Both the position numbers and the translations under genes were made by a program. Below the pieces are notes generated by a model, which saw only the letters and a list, made by a program, of their open reading frames with translations, was not told the DNA's origin and did no database searches. Shown here piece by piece: positions 1-5,550 of a DNA stretch of 5,781 bases (position 1 is its first letter; every line of letters starts with the position of its first letter). The stretch covers positions 1-5,781 of the forward strand of contig JAUQQB010000197.1 of NCBI GenBank assembly GCA_030550075.1, written 5' to 3'. The DNA is from Chloroflexota bacterium (lineage in GTDB: Bacteria; Chloroflexota; Anaerolineae; Thermoflexales; Thermoflexaceae).

Positions 1-5
1 GCCGT

Positions 6-32
6 GGGGAGGGGGGAGAAAGGGGGGTGGGG
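6..32 (+). other. G-quadruplex motif at the left edge
   Basis: Four uninterrupted G runs of 4, 6, 6 and 4 bases are separated by loops of one (A), five (AGAAA) and one (T) bases. This exceeds the usual G3+N1-7 quadruplex rule, and the short loops favour a stable structure. It lies outside any gene I can support. It may sit in the control region or 3' end of a gene beyond the left edge. No role can be assigned from the sequence alone. Confidence 0.6.
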
Positions 33-128
33 CCCTTCCGCCGCTTCGCGGGAGCTCCGAACGGAATGTGGCCCGGCTGAATAGTTACGAGAAAGATTTT
101 AAAGGGGCTTGCGAGAAGGGGCAATTTC

Positions 129-157
129 ATCAGGCTGATGGCCTCATTATGGTGAGG
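129..157. other. Two adjacent small hairpins downstream of the methyltransferase gene
   Basis: CATCA-GGC-TGATG (129-139) is followed by CCTCA-TTATGG-TGAGG (142-157). Both stems are 5 bp and perfect. They lie 20-48 bases past the stop codon of the minus-strand methyltransferase, where a transcription end would be expected. No T tract follows on the minus strand, so a classic intrinsic terminator is not shown. On the plus strand a T-rich stretch (GAATTTTGTT, 161-170) follows the second hairpin, so they could equally end transcription entering from the left. Both stems are short and may be chance. Confidence 0.25.
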
Positions 158-176
158 GGCGAATTTTGTTCCCCGC

Positions 177-935
177 CTATGCTTTCTGGAACAGGCCCAC
201 CAGATGGATGCGCCATCCGCGGAAGGGAGGCCATGCAGTGAGCCGTTCATAGAGGGCGGCCAGGGCGAACAGCAGTGGGTGAAAGGCCAGATACGTGGGA
301 TCCTCGATCTCGAACCAGGCGGTCTCCCGCAGGCCGACGGCGTGGAGGAGGCGGCGCAGCTTCCCGGGCGTGTTCGCCCGATAGAAAACAGGGAAAGTAT
401 CCTGGGGAGCGCGACCATAAAGACGTTGCACCAGGGCGGGCCGCAACCGCGGGGGGATCCAGCGCCCGAGGGCCATCAGAGGATGGCGCGCATTGGGGGT
501 CAACAGGAGGAAATGGCCTCCGGATCTCAGGACACGGGCGATCTCCTGAAAAACGCGCTCCGGTTCCAGGAGATGTTCGATCACCCAGGTGCAGAGGATC
601 AGGTCGAAGGTGTCAGCGGGGAATGGCAGCGCCTCCAGACGGGCCTGCGCTCGCAGGGGCAGAATGAGGTTTTCACGGAGCGAAAGGAAATCCGCGTCCA
701 CTCCGACCGCCAGCGCCACCCGATCCCGGAAGCGACCCAGGACCCCGAACCGGCCGCATCCAGCGTCCAGGGCGCGGGCGCCCGGCGTCAGCAACGGCTC
801 CAGCAGGGCGTTGAGAACCTCCCCGGCGGGCCGCCACCCCGGCCGTCGGGCTCGATATTGAGCGCGATGGAATTCCTGGCGGGAAAGATCCAGCATCCGC
901 GGTCGCACGGTAGGGGATCGGGATGGGTGGCCCAT
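177..935 (-). CDS. Class I SAM-dependent methyltransferase (Methyltransf_11-like)
   Basis: This 252-residue protein should transfer a methyl group from S-adenosylmethionine to an unidentified small molecule or lipid in the cytoplasm. The Rossmann-type SAM fold is clear. Motif I is LDAGCGRFG (residues 56-64). An acidic residue, D80 in VGVDAD, would bind the SAM ribose at the end of strand 2. FDLILC (110-115) is motif II. EHLLEPERVFQEIARVLRSG (120-139) followed by HFLLLTPN is the usual motif III region of Methyltransf_11/UbiE-type enzymes. The C-terminal part (about 150-252) is Arg- and aromatic-rich and may shape the substrate pocket; it has no motif I recognise. The start is uncertain. ATG at 935 gives the full length, but neither it nor ATG at 896 (MLDLSRQ) has a good ribosome site, and the first 13 residues are low-complexity Pro/Arg/Ser. 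The gene is divergent from the HIT gene. Substrate cannot be inferred. Confidence 0.9.
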   Translation of the reverse strand: MGHPSRSPTVRPRMLDLSRQEFHRAQYRARRPGWRPAGEVLNALLEPLLTPGARALDAGCGRFGVLGRFRDRVALAVGVDADFLSLRENLILPLRAQARLEALPFPADTFDLILCTWVIEHLLEPERVFQEIARVLRSGGHFLLLTPNARHPLMALGRWIPPRLRPALVQRLYGRAPQDTFPVFYRANTPGKLRRLLHAVGLRETAWFEIEDPTYLAFHPLLFALAALYERLTAWPPFRGWRIHLVGLFQKA

Positions 936-1107
936 CGGATCGGAGGGGTGAGGATCGACCCCTTCGCCCTCGCCTCGAGCCCCCCTTCGGTTTTACATCG
1001 GACTGTTGTAGCATGGGAAATCCGGGCTCCATGATGGGCTATGGGGGTAACGTTCCCCCTGGAAGCGATGGCAGGCAACCCCAACTTCTCGATCAGGAGG
1101 AGGGCCC
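936..1107. other. Divergent intergenic region between methyltransferase and HIT genes
   Basis: This 172-bp gap should hold promoters for both flanking genes. The only AT-richer patch is about 990-1014 (GGTTTTACATCGGACTGTTG and on). On the plus strand TTGTAG (1006-1011) and CATGAT (1030-1035) are 18 bp apart, a poor match to a sigma-70 promoter. Nearer the HIT gene GGGGG (1043-1047) and CCCCC (1055-1059) form a 5-bp GC hairpin with loop TAACGTT in the probable leader. I recognise no riboswitch. No promoter is called with confidence. Confidence 0.35.
1095..1103 (+). promoter_or_regulatory. Shine-Dalgarno site of the HIT gene
   Basis: AGGAGGAGG ends 4 bases before ATG at 1108; the first AGGAGG (1095-1100) is 7 bases away, the ideal distance. 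This fixes the HIT start at 1108. Confidence 0.85.
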
Positions 1108-1527
1108 ATGGATGCCTGCATCTTCTGCGCCATCGTGGCGCGTCGGCAGCCCGCGGAGATCGTCTATGAGGACGAGCGGACGATGGCCTTCCTGGACATC
1201 AACCCGGCGAACCCGGGTCATACCCTGGTGATCCCCAAACGCCACGCGGCGACGATTTTTGATATCGATGAAGAGGACGCCGCGGCGGTGATGCGCACGG
1301 CAGTGCGGGTGGCCCGGGCGATCCGCCAGGCGCTGGCTCCTGATGGCCTGAATCTGGTGCAGAGCAATGGGCGAGCAGGGGGCCAGGAGATCTTCCACCT
1401 TCATGTCCACGTGATCCCCCGCTGGGTGGGCGATGGGCTGCGCCTGGCCCGCCCCCCTGTGGTGCGTCGCGAACGTCCTCTCCCGGAGGTCGCCGCGGAG
1501 CTCCGACGGGCGCTGGGATCCGCTTAG
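1108..1527 (+). CDS. HIT-family nucleotide hydrolase/transferase (HINT-like)
   Basis: This 139-residue protein belongs to the histidine-triad superfamily, whose members split nucleoside phosphoramidates or dinucleoside polyphosphates through a covalent His-AMP intermediate. The triad HLHVHV gives H97, H99 and H101, with H99 the expected nucleophile. The N-terminal CIFC (C4, C7) is the usual half of a zinc site in bacterial HIT proteins. Other family marks are VYEDERTMAFLDINPANPGH (19-38), VIPKRH (41-46) and LVQSNGRAGGQ (83-93), which carries the conserved Asn-Gly before the triad. Length is normal and the protein is predicted soluble and cytoplasmic. It has a strong ribosome site. The DUF167 gene follows 75 bp downstream on the same strand and may be cotranscribed. 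The exact substrate (HINT-type AMP-lysine or Ap4A-type) cannot be told from sequence. Confidence 0.95.
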   Translation: MDACIFCAIVARRQPAEIVYEDERTMAFLDINPANPGHTLVIPKRHAATIFDIDEEDAAAVMRTAVRVARAIRQALAPDGLNLVQSNGRAGGQEIFHLHVHVIPRWVGDGLRLARPPVVRRERPLPEVAAELRRALGSA

Positions 1528-1602
1528 AACTTGAGCCTGCGGCGACTGCGCAAGCCCGGATCCGCGATGCGCTGCTCACAGATCTGCTGAGAAAGAGCTT
1601 CG

Positions 1603-1893
1603 ATGAGCGGATTACGAGTGCGGGAGACACGAGAGGGATGTGTATTTCGCGTGCACGTCGTGCCGGGAAGCCGGCAGGATGCCGTAGCCGGCTTCCACGG
1701 CGATGCACTGCGGATCCGCTTGAAGGCTCCCCCTGTGGAGGGGAAAGCCAATCAGGCGCTGTGCGCTTTCCTGGCGGAACGGCTGGGCGTGTCGGTGGAC
1801 GCGGTGGAGATCATCGCGGGCCACGCCTCGCGTCGCAAGATCGTCCGCGTCTCGGGGGTCACCGCAGATCGAGTGCGTGACCTGCTTCTGTAG
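1603..1893 (+). CDS. DUF167/YggU-family protein
   Basis: This 96-residue protein matches the DUF167 (YggU/UPF0235) family of small alpha/beta proteins of unknown function. The hallmarks are VHVVPGSRQDAVAGF (17-31), then LRIRLKAPPVEGKANQAL (36-53) with its signature PPVEGKAN, and a helix followed by AGHASRRKIVRVSG (71-84), where the G-x-x-S-R-x-K pattern is typical. The family's biochemical role is not established. It is predicted cytoplasmic. The ATG at 1603 has only a weak purine-rich ribosome site (GAAAGAG, 1591-1597). The only nearby in-frame upstream ATG (1567) runs into a TGA before 1603, so this start is right. The stop codon lies inside a perfect palindrome. The 75-bp spacing from the HIT gene allows an operon, perhaps with translation coupled weakly or not at all. 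Confidence 0.92.
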   Translation: MSGLRVRETREGCVFRVHVVPGSRQDAVAGFHGDALRIRLKAPPVEGKANQALCAFLAERLGVSVDAVEIIAGHASRRKIVRVSGVTADRVRDLLL

Positions 1894-1917
1894 GACAACT
1901 GCAAGCAGTTGTCCTAC
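1890..1917. repeat. Perfect 13-bp palindrome at the convergent gene junction
   Basis: GTAGGACAACTGC, then AA, then GCAGTTGTCCTAC form a perfect inverted repeat (1890-1902 and 1905-1917). As RNA it would make a 12-bp stem with loop CAAG on either strand. It contains the DUF167 stop codon (1891-1893) and lies 13 bp from the stop of the convergent membrane-protein gene (1931). That place suits a bidirectional transcription terminator, but no T tract follows on either side (TCGAAACA on plus, CAGAAGCA on minus). It may instead be a copy of a dispersed palindromic (REP-like) repeat. Confidence 0.75.
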
Positions 1918-1930
1918 TCGAAACAAAGCC

Positions 1931-3901
1931 CTACCTACCGCCTTGGCCCAGAGGCGTCGCTGTAGGGATCAGGGAGGGGAGGCCAGTGGGCCAGGGCAGC
2001 GGCGTGGGGGGAGGTCCGAATTCCCCGACGATGAAATGAAACCGATAGGGTTGCTCACCCCATCGAAAGACGGTCACCTCGATGGTGGCGCCGGGTCGCA
2101 GGGGAGCCTCCGGGTCAAAGTAGAAGCCTTCCCCCCAGCCTCCCCCGCTGCCTGCGATCGATTCTCCCGTGTCGGCATATCGAACATGAATCCCTCCTCC
2201 CCAGCCGTCCATCAGAAAGGGAAGCCATTGTCGGATCCGCGATGGCCCCATCTCCACCGCGATCACCGTGTCCGGAGATACCGTTTGGGCTCCGGCGGTG
2301 GGGATGGTCCGGATAATCGGTGGGCGGGTGACCCACCATCCGAGGGCGGCCAGGAACAGGAAGGGAAGAGCCGGCATGACCACCGCATGAATGAAAGCGT
2401 GGGAAGCGGTGATCCCACGGCTGGCTTCATACGCCACCCATTCTTTTCCAGAGCGAATCAGCGCAGCCAGGCCTGCCCCAACCGCGGCGCCATAGAGCAG
2501 ACTGCCGATCCCTATGGAAAGTGCCGCGGCGGGAGGAAGGGGAGAGCCCGGGAAGATCAGCGACCGGAGCCCAATCCGCGTCATCTCCACGAATGGGATC
2601 AGCCACATGGCCCCGAAAAGGAACATGGCGCTGCGTCCAAGTCCGCGCCATCCGCTCACCGGCTCGCGTTCCAGCCCTCGCGCGATCAGGATCCACCCGC
2701 CGATGCCGACCAGTGTAAGCTGAAATAACAGGAGCATATCCATCACGGGTCCCAGAAATCCGAATCCATCCGGATCGGTCTGGATCCACGGTGCTCCCAT
2801 GAAGCCAGGCGGGCTTGCCGTCCATAAGAGGGCGAGACCGCCCAGGAGGGCCGCGCGGATCGGCGAGAGGCGGAAGAGCTTAGTTGTCCGGGTTGTGCGA
2901 ATCCATCGAAATCCGTCGATGATTGTCGGAAAGAGCGCCAATGGAGCCCACCGGTGGATCTCGGCAAGGATCCGGCTGGCCCAGAAGATTGTCGGCAACC
3001 ACGCATCTGGGACCACCTGATCGGGGTCTGCCCAAGGCTGCAGGGATCCAGCAGCCGGAAGGCCGCGGCCAGGAGTCAGGAGATCTGCGGCGATCCCGGT
3101 CGGGAACCAGAGGAACAGCGCAAGGCTTTCCCATGGGAAGCGCGTCGGCCGGGCCCCGCCGGACGGCGCTTTTGCGCCCCATGCGAGAAAGAGCAGCGAG
3201 ACCATCAGGGTCCATCCGAGGAGCACAAAGCCGCAGGCCCATAACCGCTCCGAATCAGTTGCTCCATGCAGGGCTCCCCGACGAATGCTCCATCCCAGCA
3301 TGACCAGGCCCATGGTGAAGCCTAGGCCGATCCCGAGGGCCATTCGACGGGTGAAGGAAAGGCCGAGGGCGGCCGCGCCGAGCCCGTAGAACATCGGCAA
3401 GAGGAGCATTCCGGGAGCAGCTGGCCATCCAGGCGATCCGAAACGGACGGTTTCAGCCCAGCCCCCGGGGTTGAGCAAAACGAGCAGGCTCTGAGCCAGC
3501 GCGCCGACGCGAAGCAGCTCCGGCCAGCGATAAAGGGCGGCCAAGGTCGCGATCAGCACAGCGGTCACTCCGTGGAGCAGGAGCGCAAGCTCTCCCTGCT
3601 CTCCGGGATCGTAGGGGGCGTAGCGCGCTCCGCCCAGCCAGGCGGTGGCGCCCCAGGCCTCCAGAAGCGCCAGCGTCAGCAACGGTGGAAGGATCAGGCG
3701 GAGCGGCCGCTCGATCTCCTGGGGGCCCGTGAGCCAGGGGATCGAAGCGCTCAGAAGAACGGTCAGATCGAAGAGCACCGCGATGGGATGCAACACCCAT
3801 CCATCCGCCCGCAGCCCGAAGGCGAGCAGGCTCAGGGCTGCCAGCCCGTGGGCGAGCAGAACCAGAAGGCTGGGGATGCGTGAAAGGCGTTCAGAGAGCA
3901 T
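1931..3901 (-). CDS. Polytopic membrane protein with C-terminal Ig-like (Big_5-type) domain
   Basis: This 656-residue protein of unknown function is mostly membrane-embedded. I count about 13-15 hydrophobic segments from residue 10 to 524, for example 10-33, 36-58, 67-90, 104-124, 164-183, 186-206, 220-242, 382-408, 424-444, 458-483 and 503-524. After the last helix (LPFLFLAALGWWV) comes an extracytoplasmic region, residues 527-627, with the rhythm of SbsA-type Ig-like domains: PPIIRTIPTAGAQ, SPDTVIAVEM, IHVRYADTG, FYFDPEAPLRPGATIEVTVF. A Pro/Thr-rich tail (628-656) ends the protein. The start at 3901 is chosen for GAGGA 9 bases upstream. A longer reading frame goes back to a GTG at 3979 but lacks a ribosome site; ATG at 3916 (MRKLIM) is the alternative, 5 residues longer. 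The 357-residue membrane protein lies upstream on the same strand, suggesting one transcription unit. No enzymatic motif was recognised, so function is open: transporter-like, sensor or envelope assembly are all possible. Confidence 0.88.
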   Translation of the reverse strand: MLSERLSRIPSLLVLLAHGLAALSLLAFGLRADGWVLHPIAVLFDLTVLLSASIPWLTGPQEIERPLRLILPPLLTLALLEAWGATAWLGGARYAPYDPGEQGELALLLHGVTAVLIATLAALYRWPELLRVGALAQSLLVLLNPGGWAETVRFGSPGWPAAPGMLLLPMFYGLGAAALGLSFTRRMALGIGLGFTMGLVMLGWSIRRGALHGATDSERLWACGFVLLGWTLMVSLLFLAWGAKAPSGGARPTRFPWESLALFLWFPTGIAADLLTPGRGLPAAGSLQPWADPDQVVPDAWLPTIFWASRILAEIHRWAPLALFPTIIDGFRWIRTTRTTKLFRLSPIRAALLGGLALLWTASPPGFMGAPWIQTDPDGFGFLGPVMDMLLLFQLTLVGIGGWILIARGLEREPVSGWRGLGRSAMFLFGAMWLIPFVEMTRIGLRSLIFPGSPLPPAAALSIGIGSLLYGAAVGAGLAALIRSGKEWVAYEASRGITASHAFIHAVVMPALPFLFLAALGWWVTRPPIIRTIPTAGAQTVSPDTVIAVEMGPSRIRQWLPFLMDGWGGGIHVRYADTGESIAGSGGGWGEGFYFDPEAPLRPGATIEVTVFRWGEQPYRFHFIVGEFGPPPTPLPWPTGLPSLIPTATPLGQGGR

Positions 3902-3909
3902 TATGAGCT

Positions 3910-3914
3910 TCCTC
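3910..3914 (-). promoter_or_regulatory. Ribosome-binding site deciding the start of the 656-residue membrane protein
   Basis: On the minus strand GAGGA lies 8 bases before ATG at 3901 (GAGGAAGCTCATAATG). The ATG at 3916 has only a G run 3 bases away, and the GTG at 3979 has nothing comparable. It is therefore the best guide to the true start. Confidence 0.55.
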
Positions 3915-4001
3915 ATTTTCCCCCCATGGTCGCCGATGAATTCGACGGATAGACAAATTGCCCAGTCTCCTAGCCACACTTGATGAGCATCCGGTTTGAA
4001 G

Positions 4002-4015
4002 ACCAGGCTCCTGGT
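4002..4015. repeat. Inverted repeat ACCAGG-CT-CCTGGT
   Basis: Two perfect 6-bp arms (4002-4007, 4010-4015) are separated by CT. Outside them AAG (3999-4001) can pair with CTT (4017-4019) if one G is bulged. The site lies about 100 bp upstream of the 656-residue gene, within the only gap between the two membrane genes. It could be an operator or a leader hairpin. Chance occurrence is possible. Confidence 0.4.
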
Positions 4016-4039
4016 GCTTATCGTGGTAAATGGTCAGGA

Positions 4040-4054
4040 TTGTTACTTTAACAA
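4040..4054. repeat. AT-rich inverted repeat TTGTTA-CTT-TAACAA
   Basis: Two perfect 6-bp arms flank a 3-bp spacer in the most AT-rich stretch between the two membrane genes. The symmetry and spacing resemble a dimeric regulator's half-sites. It lies 25-39 bp beyond the stop of the 357-residue gene and about 140 bp upstream of the 656-residue gene, so it could be an operator in a second promoter region for the latter. An intrinsic terminator is unlikely, because the stem is AT-only in its core and no T tract follows. Confidence 0.45.
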
Positions 4055-4078
4055 GACAAAGCTCAATGCGTGTGAGGG

Positions 4079-5152
4079 CTATGGGATTCGGATCATCACC
4101 AGATCCTCCGGTCCATACGGGTGTCGCGCCGTAAAAGCCACCCACTGGCCATCCGGCGAGGGCAGGGGCTCCTGAAAGTGGCCGGGAAAGTAGCTCGGGC
4201 CGTCACGGCCATAACGGCTCTGAAGATAGGGCGTGATGCACGTAGCGGGCGAGCAGGATCGACGCCGTAACGTGGCGAGCGAGCCCTCAAAGGGCCGGAT
4301 CTCTCCTGTTGTCCGGCGATAGGCCACCGGTGGCTGGGGGAGGCCGGGGTCCCATTCGCTGTGGGCCTGTTCCCAATCGATCCGCCAGCGTCCACCGCAC
4401 CATTTCCGGTATACCAGCGTCTCTTTATCTGCCCATCCAAGGGGTTCATAGATGCATTCCCCGGGGGTCTCTATAAGGGTCTGGAGGCGCTTGATAAGGC
4501 CCTGGAGCCGATTCGGGCGTTCCACCCATTGCCACTCAACACCGGTTTGCGTCTCCAGAGCCGGCTGGTATGGAGGGACGATCCAGGGAAAGGCCAGGAT
4601 GCCGAGCAGAGCTCCGCTCAGGAACATCCCCCGAGCGCCTCGATCTGGAGCCGGCCCTCCCCGCCATTCCCAGAGTAGACCGAGAAGGAGGCCGGAGAGC
4701 ACGCTCAGACTGAAGAGAAGGAAGCGATGGAAACTTTTCAGCGCCCATGCGCTCCACATAGAGGCCCAGAGCGTGGTCCAATAGAACGCTTCGAGGGGAG
4801 CTCTCAGGAAGGTGGCATGGGCCGTTGCAGGCCCGGTTGCAAAGAGAATCCCCAGGGCCAGAAACGGTTCTGCGAACATGATCGCCAGCGCCGTCCATCG
4901 CCACCGCCAGATTGCCTGTCCGGGCAGTCCACGAGTTAACCAGCGGATGAGAGGCCAGGCGAGCGCGACGCCGAGCAGGGAAGCGAGGAGAAATCCAAAC
5001 AGATCAAAGGTCTGGGCCAGGAAGCGGAACAGTCTCTCACCCAGAATCTGGCCCAAGCCGAAAATCACACCCAGCGCCAGGAAAGCTGACCCGGGAGGGA
5101 TCAGCAGCGCGATCGTCAGAATCCCGAGCGATCGCCACAGGTTTGCCCCCAT
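4079..5152 (-). CDS. Membrane protein with extracytoplasmic tail ending in a PD40-like motif
   Basis: This 357-residue protein is of unknown function. The N-terminal half (about 5-197) holds 6-7 hydrophobic segments: about 5-33, 43-72, 80-107, 123-137, 143-166 and 176-195. The C-terminal half (about 198-357) is polar and probably outside the membrane. It has Trp-rich stretches (VEWQWVERP), four Cys (233, 252, 300, 305) that could form disulfides, and SPDGQWVAF at 332-340, the signature of PD40/TolB-type beta-propeller blades. Only one such motif is visible and the protein ends 17 residues later, so a complete propeller is not supported. The start at 5152 is preferred because the membrane part begins there and GGGGG lies 7 bases upstream. 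The frame stays open to a TTG at 5293, but the extra 47 residues overlap a hairpin and are not protein-like. Downstream, after 177 bp, comes the 656-residue membrane gene. Confidence 0.82.
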   Translation of the reverse strand: MGANLWRSLGILTIALLIPPGSAFLALGVIFGLGQILGERLFRFLAQTFDLFGFLLASLLGVALAWPLIRWLTRGLPGQAIWRWRWTALAIMFAEPFLALGILFATGPATAHATFLRAPLEAFYWTTLWASMWSAWALKSFHRFLLFSLSVLSGLLLGLLWEWRGGPAPDRGARGMFLSGALLGILAFPWIVPPYQPALETQTGVEWQWVERPNRLQGLIKRLQTLIETPGECIYEPLGWADKETLVYRKWCGGRWRIDWEQAHSEWDPGLPQPPVAYRRTTGEIRPFEGSLATLRRRSCSPATCITPYLQSRYGRDGPSYFPGHFQEPLPSPDGQWVAFTARHPYGPEDLVMIRIP

Positions 5153-5168
5153 AAGTTGGCCCCCATAA
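5141..5168. repeat. 14-bp tandem duplication at the start codon of the 357-residue gene
   Basis: GTTTGCCCCCATAA (5141-5154) and GTTGGCCCCCATAA (5155-5168) are adjacent copies differing at one base. On the minus strand each copy carries an ATG. The inner one (5152) opens the membrane protein; the outer one (5166) reads MGANLWG and stops after 16 residues in another frame. Since 14 is not a multiple of 3, this looks like slippage that duplicated the start region without harming the downstream frame. Confidence 0.7.
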
Positions 5169-5255
5169 AGGAAGTTTCCGGGCGGGCGCGGGTTGCCGTT
5201 GGCAGTCCACACTGTCCCAGGAAATATTTTTCTCTCAATGGACATTTTGCGCATC

Positions 5256-5290
5256 CGGATTTTCCACAGGGAAGCCCCTGTGGATTTCCG
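5256..5290. other. Stable hairpin upstream of the 357-residue gene
   Basis: TCCACAGGG (5263-5271) pairs perfectly with CCCTGTGGA (5276-5284) around the 4-base loop AAGC. A TTT/TT internal loop then leads to a further 4 bp, CGGA (5256-5259) with TCCG (5287-5290). It lies 104 bp upstream of ATG 5152, in the probable leader or promoter zone of the minus-strand gene. No T tract follows on either strand beyond TTT. Roles as a regulator site, attenuator or dispersed palindrome are all open. Confidence 0.6.
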
Positions 5291-5348
5291 CAACCCTGCG
5301 ATCTTCTCTACCTCGCGAGGATGTGGGCTCCTGCAGCGTTCCCGTCTA

Positions 5349-5357
5349 TGCTATGAT
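5349..5357 (+). promoter_or_regulatory. Possible extended -10 promoter
   Basis: TGCTATGAT matches the extended -10 pattern TGnTATAAT with one difference. The -35 position 17 bp upstream (TCCTGC, 5329-5334) is poor, as is common for extended -10 promoters. It would start RNA near 5364 and read into the small ORF, the 201-bp element and possibly the lipoprotein gene. Confidence 0.35.
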
Positions 5358-5373
5358 CAAAGCAGGTCACGCC

Positions 5374-5550
5374 ATGAGCGAGCCCCATTGGTTTGGAAGG
5401 ACTTATGTTTTTCTTCAGAAAGGAGCTGAGGTTCGGACATGGGTGAGGACATATCCCGACTTGCGGGCCGTTCTGCCCGAGGGGCGTTCGAGACAATGGG
5501 CCCGGCCGGCCGATAGGGTGAGGCTCGCCGGGAGGCTCGCCCTCCCCTAA
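5374..5550 (+). CDS. Doubtful small ORF (58 residues) running into a repeat element
   Basis: ATG at 5374 follows the possible extended -10 site and a weak AGGT ribosome-like sequence (5364-5367). The first 18 residues (MSEPHWFGRTYVFLQKGA) look ordinary. From about residue 19 the frame runs through the left arm of the inverted repeat at 5427, and the Arg/Pro/Leu-rich end (ADRVRLAGRLALP) is encoded by the GAGGCTC repeats. I do not recognise it. It may be a chance ORF, or the 5' remnant of a gene interrupted by the element. No continuation was recognised beyond 5627. Confidence 0.2.
   Translation: MSEPHWFGRTYVFLQKGAEVRTWVRTYPDLRAVLPEGRSRQWARPADRVRLAGRLALP

Noticed and set aside
1..84. Plus-strand frame 1 open from the window edge to TAG at 82-84
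   Set aside because: It could be the end of a gene entering from the left, but the reading is Gly/Arg-rich and covers the G-quadruplex run. Nothing supports coding.
204..1034. 276-residue plus-strand ORF
   Set aside because: It lies antisense to the methyltransferase, which has clear SAM-binding motifs. The ORF's protein is low-complexity Gly/Gln/Pro/Arg with no recognisable fold and results from high GC content.
1199..1708. 169-residue minus-strand ORF
   Set aside because: It is antisense to the HIT gene and overlaps the DUF167 gene, both firmly identified. The translation is compositionally biased.
1890..1930. Classic rho-independent terminator
   Set aside because: The stem is excellent, but there is no T tract on either strand, so I list it as a palindrome rather than a proven terminator.
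1877..2728. 283-residue plus-strand ORF
   Set aside because: It is antisense to the 3' part of the 656-residue membrane gene. Its product is rich in Gly, Arg and Pro with no motif, while the minus-strand frame gives regular membrane helices and an Ig-like domain.
3902..3979. 26-codon N-terminal extension of the 656-residue membrane protein from GTG 3979
   Set aside because: No ribosome site precedes the GTG, the added residues are not membrane-like, and GAGGA is well placed for ATG 3901.
3891..4145. 84-residue minus-strand ORF bridging the two membrane genes
   Set aside because: It overlaps both real genes in another frame. I considered it as a frameshifted continuation of the PD40-like tail, but no propeller motif appears in it.
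5153..5293. 47-codon N-terminal extension of the 357-residue membrane protein from TTG 5293
   Set aside because: A TTG start with no ribosome site, running through a hairpin and a tandem duplication, is unlikely. The hydrophobic domain begins right after ATG 5152.
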